Shown here: in pieces, positions 5,593 through 9,780 of the stretch
Position numbering within the stretch: the stretch's first letter is position 1
Layout of the letters: the number at the start of each line of letters is the position of its first letter
Assembly: GCA_023424995.1 (NCBI GenBank)
Contig: JAFADH010000363.1
Location: 1-9,780, forward strand
Direction of reading: 5' to 3'
Origin: Bacillota bacterium
GTDB taxonomy: Bacteria; Bacillota; Clostridia; Lachnospirales; Lachnospiraceae
DNA: 9,780 nucleotides
Translations under genes and position numbers: made by a program
Notes under the pieces: model-generated
Databases searched by the model: none
Told to the model about the DNA's origin: nothing
What the model saw: only the letters and a program-made list of their open reading frames with translations

Positions 5593-6786
5593 ATGAGCTT
5601 AAACGGAACACCGAGGGCTAATCAGCTCCACATCGGCATATTCGGAAAGAGAAACAGCGGCAAGTCCACACTGATCAATGCATTAACAGGGCACAATACG
5701 GCCCTGGTATCCTCTGTTGCGGGTACCACGACGGACCCTGTCTACAAGACCATCGAAATCTATGGCATCGGACCCTGTGTACTTATTGATACCGCAGGCT
5801 TTGATGACAGCGGGTATCTGGGGCAGATGAGAGTGGAGAAGACAAGGCTGGCCATGGAGAAGACAGACGTCGCCTTAATCGTATGCAGCGAGGATGATAT
5901 TGCACAGGAACTGGAATGGGCGAAGGAATTTAAAGGCCGTAAAGCTCCGGTGATTATGGTGATCAATAAGATTGACCAGATCTCTAATACGGATAAGATC
6001 CGTAACAGGATCTATGAAGCCCTGCACCAGGAACCCATCAAAATCAGTGCCATCTCCAGGCTGGGTATGGAGAAGATCAGAGAAGAAATTATCCGTAATA
6101 TTCCGGAGGATTTTGAAGCCAGGCATATAACCGGTGATCTGGTGGGAGAAGGGGATACCGTATTACTGGTCATGCCTCAGGATATCCAGGCTCCCAAGGG
6201 AAGATTAATACTCCCCCAGGTGCAGACGCTCAGGGAGCTGCTGGATAAAAAATGCATCGCACTCAGCTGTACAGCGGATAAACTGGATGAAGCCCTGGCA
6301 AGCTTTGCAAAGCCGCCGAAGCTGATCATCACGGATTCCCAGGTATTCCAGATGGTCTATGAGAAGAAGCCGAAGGAGAGTATGCTGACCTCCTTCTCCG
6401 TATTGTATGCAAGCCATAAGGGGGATATCGACTATTATATTAAGAGCGCCGGGATTATTGATAAGCTGACGGAACAGTCAAAGGTGCTGATTGCGGAAGC
6501 CTGTACCCATGTTCCGTTAACCGAGGATATCGGAAGAGAGAAGCTGCCCCGGATGCTTCGGGGGAAGGTGGGTGACGGATTGACGATCGTTAATGTCAGC
6601 GGGAATGATTATCCGAAGGATCTCACGGAATATGACCTGATCATTCAGTGCGGTGCCTGTATGTTCAACCGCAAGTATGTCATGAGCCGTGTGCAGCAGG
6701 CGAAGCAGCAGAATGTTCCCATGACCAACTATGGCATCGTGATTGCGTATCTTACCAATATCCTGGATAAGATTTCATTGACGTAA
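5593..6786 (+). CDS. hydF: [FeFe]-hydrogenase maturase HydF, GTPase and Fe-S scaffold
   Basis: A 397-residue HydF of normal length. HydF accepts the 2Fe precursor made by HydG and HydE and transfers it to apo-HydA. The N-terminal TrmE/Era-like GTPase domain shows Walker A GKRNSGKS (18-25), switch I GTTTDP (44-49), switch II DTAGFDD (66-72) and NKID (125-128). A central dimerisation region and the C-terminal cluster domain follow. The cluster motif of the family is CxHx(44-53)HCxxC. Here C304, H306, C353 and C356 are present, but the residue before C353 is Q352 instead of His. That position is an exchangeable fourth ligand in several HydF proteins, so activity is likely kept. The start has AGGAAGGA 10 nt upstream. 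The 148-nt gap after hydG contains no clear terminator, so hydF is probably read from the hydE promoter, perhaps with help from a local one. Confidence 0.95.
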   Translation: MSLNGTPRANQLHIGIFGKRNSGKSTLINALTGHNTALVSSVAGTTTDPVYKTIEIYGIGPCVLIDTAGFDDSGYLGQMRVEKTRLAMEKTDVALIVCSEDDIAQELEWAKEFKGRKAPVIMVINKIDQISNTDKIRNRIYEALHQEPIKISAISRLGMEKIREEIIRNIPEDFEARHITGDLVGEGDTVLLVMPQDIQAPKGRLILPQVQTLRELLDKKCIALSCTADKLDEALASFAKPPKLIITDSQVFQMVYEKKPKESMLTSFSVLYASHKGDIDYYIKSAGIIDKLTEQSKVLIAEACTHVPLTEDIGREKLPRMLRGKVGDGLTIVNVSGNDYPKDLTEYDLIIQCGACMFNRKYVMSRVQQAKQQNVPMTNYGIVIAYLTNILDKISLT

Positions 6787-6833
6787 AGCAGTTTCGATAG
6801 TAGAATAATGCTGATCGCATAACTTAAAGAAAA

Positions 6834-6861
6834 TTGAAATACCGGTTAATTCGGTTAGTAT
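6834..6861 (+). promoter_or_regulatory. possible promoter of the downstream kinase gene
   Basis: TTGAAA (6834-6839) and TAGTAT (6856-6861) with a 16-nt spacer form an acceptable sigma-A promoter 42 nt before the chosen ATG. A direct repeat of CGGTTA (6843-6848 and 6852-6857) lies in the spacer. I see no terminator between hydF and here, so read-through from hydF is also possible. Confidence 0.35.
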
Positions 6862-6902
6862 GCATAAGGATGTATAGCATATATGAAGGGGATAGGATTA
6901 CG

Positions 6903-7874
6903 ATGGAGAGCGCAACCAAGAATAAGCAGACTGCGGACGACATCCTGCAGATGGTACGGCAGGCGTTTGGAGATAGCTTAAGCCCTGAGACTATTACAAT
7001 AAGAGAACTGACCGAAGGGCTTTTCAATGCTGCCTATGAGGTCACTTTCCCGGATAAGCCGGTTATTTTAAAGATTGCACCGCCGGCTGATGTCCAAGTC
7101 ATGTCCTATGAGAAGAATATGATGAAGGCCGAAGTGGAAGCACTTAAACTGGTGAAGGAGAACACGGCTGTTCCGGTGCCTCAGGTTCTGTACTATGACG
7201 ATTCCCACACCATCTGCAAGGTGGATTATTTCTTCATGGATAAGATAGAAGGAGATAATTTCTTTACCTTGAAGAATAATGGCTTGATACCTCAGGAGAC
7301 TCAATTGGATATCTATCGGGAAGCCGGATACTATAACCGGGAGATGAACCGGATTCAGGGAACTGCATTTGGATATATGGCTTTACCGGAGAAGCAGGGG
7401 GATAATTGGAAGGATGTCTTTCTGATCATGATGGAGGATGTTCTGAAGGATGGGGAGGATATCGGTATCAGTCTCGGAACAGAATATGATGAGGTCAGGG
7501 CATTAATCCAAAAAGCAAGCGGTGCCTTGGAGGAAGTAAAACAGCCGTATTTCGTTCATTGGGATCTATGGGAAGGTAACATCTTTGTAAAGGACGGGAA
7601 AATCTCCGGTATTATCGACCTTGAACGGGCTCTCTGGGCAGATCCCCTAATGGAATATAATTTCCGTGGACATACCGACGTCAAGGAATTCTATGAAGGT
7701 TATGGAACGAACCTGAAGGAAGCGGGGACTGTCAGAGCCTTGTTATATGATATGTATCTATACTTAATCATGGTTATAGAGACAAAATACCGTATGTATT
7801 CAAACGACTGGCAGTATGGCTTCAGTACGGAGCGGCTTGCCATGACGATGAAACATCTGAATAGCCTGGTATAA
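6903..7874 (+). CDS. APH/choline-kinase-like small-molecule phosphotransferase
   Basis: A 323-residue cytoplasmic kinase of the aminoglycoside phosphotransferase fold (APH, fructosamine and choline kinase superfamily). The catalytic loop is VHWDLWEGN with H219, D221 and N226, the family HxDxxxxN pattern. The metal-binding motif is IIDLERA with D239. In the N-lobe the strand VILKIAP carries the likely ATP-binding Lys, and TEGLFNAAYEV corresponds to the glycine-rich region. The substrate cannot be told: this superfamily phosphorylates antibiotics, sugars, choline-like alcohols and amino acids, and nothing here points to resistance. I chose the ATG at 6903, with AGGA 5 nt and GAAGGGG 11 nt upstream; in-frame starts at 6834 and 6870 would add an atypical extension. 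It lies 116 nt after hydF on the same strand with no obvious functional link to H-cluster assembly, and ends at the bidirectional terminator. Confidence 0.85.
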   Translation: MESATKNKQTADDILQMVRQAFGDSLSPETITIRELTEGLFNAAYEVTFPDKPVILKIAPPADVQVMSYEKNMMKAEVEALKLVKENTAVPVPQVLYYDDSHTICKVDYFFMDKIEGDNFFTLKNNGLIPQETQLDIYREAGYYNREMNRIQGTAFGYMALPEKQGDNWKDVFLIMMEDVLKDGEDIGISLGTEYDEVRALIQKASGALEEVKQPYFVHWDLWEGNIFVKDGKISGIIDLERALWADPLMEYNFRGHTDVKEFYEGYGTNLKEAGTVRALLYDMYLYLIMVIETKYRMYSNDWQYGFSTERLAMTMKHLNSLV

Positions 7875-7875
7875 A

Positions 7876-7923
7876 ATAATAATAAAAATATAAATAATAA
7901 TAAAAACATAAATAATAAAACAA
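7876..7923. repeat. 18-nt AT-rich tandem repeat, about 2.7 copies
   Basis: ATAATAATAAAAATATAA (7876-7893) is followed by the same unit with one change (7894-7911, C for T at unit position 14) and a partial, slightly diverged third copy that runs into the terminator stem. On the minus strand it gives a long T-rich tract that would help termination of the convergent gene. Probably slippage-generated and non-coding. Confidence 0.7.
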
Positions 7924-7970
7924 CCGGAGGTACATGGCTAAGTCGTCATGCAGGCTGTCGGTTGTTTTTA
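7917..7970. terminator. bidirectional rho-independent terminator between convergent genes
   Basis: AAAACAACCG (7917-7926) pairs perfectly with CGGTTGTTTT (7959-7968), a 10-bp stem closed by a 32-nt loop that holds a second small inverted pair (CATG at 7933-7936 and 7947-7950). The plus strand continues in TTTTTATTTAT and the minus strand in TTTTATTATTTATG, so either transcript gets a U-rich tail. It lies 43 nt after the kinase stop and well beyond the stop of the convergent gene. Confidence 0.8.
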
Positions 7971-8140
7971 TTTATCTGTAGATCATACGATTTCAATACA
8001 GATGTTCCGTGTACCGATGAGCTGATATTTTAATCAATTACCTGCCTGAATTTCCGGTTGCGGCGTTGCCGTCAATCGATGCAGCCAACGCTGCACCTAT
8101 TCCTTTGTCCTGCAGACTGAGAATTCATTCTGTGCACTTG
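7971..8140. other. intergenic stretch with no recognised gene
   Basis: Between the terminator and the stop of the convergent gene I see no RNA gene, promoter or convincing ORF. On the minus strand a 28-codon open stretch (8038-8121) encodes the Ala/Gly-rich GIGAALAASIDGNAATGNSG and ends at TAA. It has no start codon or ribosome binding site and may be the relic of an older gene end. Confidence 0.5.
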
Positions 8141-9780
8141 CTAATACCGGAAGGATTTCCAGAAGTTACCATCTTTGTTGATCAGCCCATCGATATCCTC
8201 AAAGGGAATTGTAAATTCCGGGAAGCCTGCCGCATAAGCTGCGATATCATAAGGGTAGAAGTAGATAATCAGGGCATCCTCCTCCAGTCTGAAATACTGG
8301 CTTTCAGTGATTCCGGCAAAGGAATTCTCAGTATACATGGAATCGCCGGCGGCGATATCGGCTTTAATCTCCTCACTGATCAAGGTATTAATGGCAGCAG
8401 CAAAATCGCTCCCTTCCGGGAACAGGTCCTCTAACTGATAGAATGCCCCTGACACAGTATCAATAAAGATGTAATCCCGGATTGGCATTCCATGAGCTGC
8501 GCCTATATTATAATCGTAGCCGGTCCGCTCGATGACCAGGAGATTCTTCATCAGCTTCGCTGAGAAGCTGTCATCTACCGTCAGGAAATCCTCTGCGGAA
8601 ATCCTCCTGCGGCTATTAACAAAGATACTGTATAATTCCGTATTTATCTGCTCTTCCACCGCATTATCCGGGATACCGTCAAGCTTCGGATAATATACCA
8701 GCACATCCCGGAGCGGCTTGTACTTGACGGATTTTACCGTGATCGTATCGGACAGGGCATAGCTGTCCGGAGTTCTCCAGAAGACAGTATTATCGGTTGT
8801 CGAATAGATTATCTCGCCGTCAATCTCAGCGTATACAACATCATTTATAAGTCTGAGGCTGCCCTTGCCCTCATACCTGGGAAGACCGGCGGCCTCTTTG
8901 CCATCCGTTCCTATAAAGAAAGCGGAGGTATTATCATTAGCAGAAGCATATCCGTTCACATAACCGGTAACATCATACAGAGCATACTCCGTAAGCTGTT
9001 CTCCGGCAGCATTATAGACAGCCTGCTTTGCTGTCATTATCTTATCATAGCTCTTCAAGCCGGGCTTTTTCACTGCAAATAAATCATGTCCCAGATAAGT
9101 TATCTCACTAAAACCGGAGGTGAGAAGCTCTTCCCCCTTTATGGTAACGACTCCATAGGAATAGTCGGAAGTGGTATATATGATATATCCATCCTGGAAG
9201 GTCCAGCCGGAGGAATACTGGTCTGCCAGGGTATAGGTCTCAAGCTCCTTACCGGTGGTGTCGATCAGGGCGTATTCCTTATCGCTCTTACGTACATAAG
9301 CCATTCCCTCTTCATTAAAGTCAGAGGCAGCTATATAGGCCGGCCGGATAATAACATTTCCTTTCGTATCCACATAGCCGTATAAGGTGGAATCCGCACC
9401 GTCCCATTGGTAGAATGCAGCGTAACCGTTATAAAAATCATGGATTGTATGATCGTTTATAAAAAGGACACTGCCATTTTCATCAATAATGCAGTATTTA
9501 TCATCCAGAGCTACGACGGCTGCCCCGTCATGAAAATCGGAGGCACTATGAAACACCGGATTTATCACATATTCACCTGTTTTGTCTATGTAACCGTATT
9601 TGGTTATATTATCGGTAATCTGCGGCAGCGGATACAGCTCGGTGGTTATTCCCGGAGTATCTGCAGGAGTTGGTATAATAGCAGGAGTGGGTGACGGAGT
9701 GGGGATTATGGTTATCTGCCGGTTTAAAGTCTCCGATGTCGGCTGCGGGTCTTTTGAGGATCTGTGATACAGCACGGCAA
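8141..9780 (-). CDS. secreted or membrane-anchored protein with WG-like repeats and DUF3298/RsiV-like domain (5' partial)
   Basis: The frame stays open to the right edge: a GTG at 9775-9773 is preceded by an in-frame Ala codon, so the true start and probable signal peptide or membrane anchor lie outside the window. From that GTG, residues 10-42 are a Pro/Thr-rich extracellular linker containing PTPSPTP and PTPADTPG. At least two WG-type repeats follow: YGYIDKTGEYVINPVF (60-75) and YGYVDTKGNVIIRPAY (132-147). More degenerate strands run to about 330. The C-terminal roughly 200 residues fit the DUF3298/DUF4163 (RsiV, PdaC-like) fold: YPKLDGIPDNAVEEQIN, then AAHGMPIRDYIFIDTVSG, LEDLFPEGSDF and FPEFTIPFEDI. 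Such domains occur in extracytoplasmic anti-sigma factors and cell-wall proteins; RsiV binds lysozyme. No deacetylase catalytic domain is visible. A surface or envelope-sensing role is inference. Confidence 0.82.
   Translation of the reverse strand, partial: AVLYHRSSKDPQPTSETLNRQITIIPTPSPTPAIIPTPADTPGITTELYPLPQITDNITKYGYIDKTGEYVINPVFHSASDFHDGAAVVALDDKYCIIDENGSVLFINDHTIHDFYNGYAAFYQWDGADSTLYGYVDTKGNVIIRPAYIAASDFNEEGMAYVRKSDKEYALIDTTGKELETYTLADQYSSGWTFQDGYIIYTTSDYSYGVVTIKGEELLTSGFSEITYLGHDLFAVKKPGLKSYDKIMTAKQAVYNAAGEQLTEYALYDVTGYVNGYASANDNTSAFFIGTDGKEAAGLPRYEGKGSLRLINDVVYAEIDGEIIYSTTDNTVFWRTPDSYALSDTITVKSVKYKPLRDVLVYYPKLDGIPDNAVEEQINTELYSIFVNSRRRISAEDFLTVDDSFSAKLMKNLLVIERTGYDYNIGAAHGMPIRDYIFIDTVSGAFYQLEDLFPEGSDFAAAINTLISEEIKADIAAGDSMYTENSFAGITESQYFRLEEDALIIYFYPYDIAAYAAGFPEFTIPFEDIDGLINKDGNFWKSFRY

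Noticed and set aside
6834..6902. Longer N-terminus for the kinase
   Set aside because: The alternative starts lack good ribosome binding sites, add residues before the family's usual first helix, and would overlap the candidate promoter.
7876..7923. Tandem AT repeat as a CRISPR array or replication iteron cluster
   Set aside because: The repeats are contiguous with no spacers, very low complexity, and there are no cas or replication genes.
8066..8434. Plus-strand ORF of 122 codons, and others at 9086-9385 and 9407-9694
   Set aside because: They are antisense shadows of the minus-strand gene, which has clear domain features; none has a supported start.

Overview
The window (about 9.8 kb, moderate GC with AT-rich intergenic stretches) looks like chromosome of an anaerobic, hydrogen-producing member of the Clostridia, probably Lachnospiraceae-like. 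That rests on a complete [FeFe]-hydrogenase maturase set (hydE, hydG, hydF), strong purine-rich ribosome binding sites, a clostridial-type Rex operator and the overall protein character. The family-level placement is inference.

Layout, left to right. (1) Positions 1-2018 (+): the 3' part of a gene for an extracytoplasmic protein, with a PstS-like phosphate-binding fold followed by a long repeat region resembling a beta-propeller; its true start lies outside the window. (2) Positions 1990-2224 (+): an AT-rich stretch holding what I read as a heavily deleted ABC-transporter ATPase remnant, then a small two-helix membrane protein (2247-2513). (3) Positions 2615-2938: a well-formed sigma-A-type promoter, an 18-bp near-palindrome matching the clostridial Rex operator at the predicted start site, and a roughly 290-nt untranslated leader. 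The leader can fold into a long-stemmed three-way junction followed by a terminator-like hairpin. (4) Positions 2939-6786 (+): hydE, hydG (8-nt overlap) and hydF (148-nt gap). (5) Positions 6903-7874 (+): an APH/CHK-like small-molecule kinase. (6) Positions 7876-7970: an 18-nt AT-rich tandem repeat and a bidirectional terminator. (7) Positions 8141-9780 (-): a convergent gene for a secreted or membrane-anchored protein with a Pro/Thr linker, WG-like repeats and a C-terminal DUF3298/RsiV-like domain; its N-terminus is cut off by the window edge.

How the genes work together: HydE and HydG are radical-SAM enzymes that help build the 2Fe subcluster of the H-cluster (HydG makes CO and CN- from tyrosine; HydE acts on the HydG product). 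HydF is the GTPase scaffold that carries the precursor to apo-hydrogenase HydA. No hydA is in the window, so the target enzyme must be encoded elsewhere. The Rex-like operator would tie maturase expression to the NADH/NAD+ ratio, which makes sense for a hydrogen-evolving fermentation. The structured leader suggests a possible second layer of control by attenuation or a riboswitch. I do not recognise it as a known class, and it is the most interesting candidate here. The flanking secreted-protein genes have no evident functional link to H-cluster assembly.
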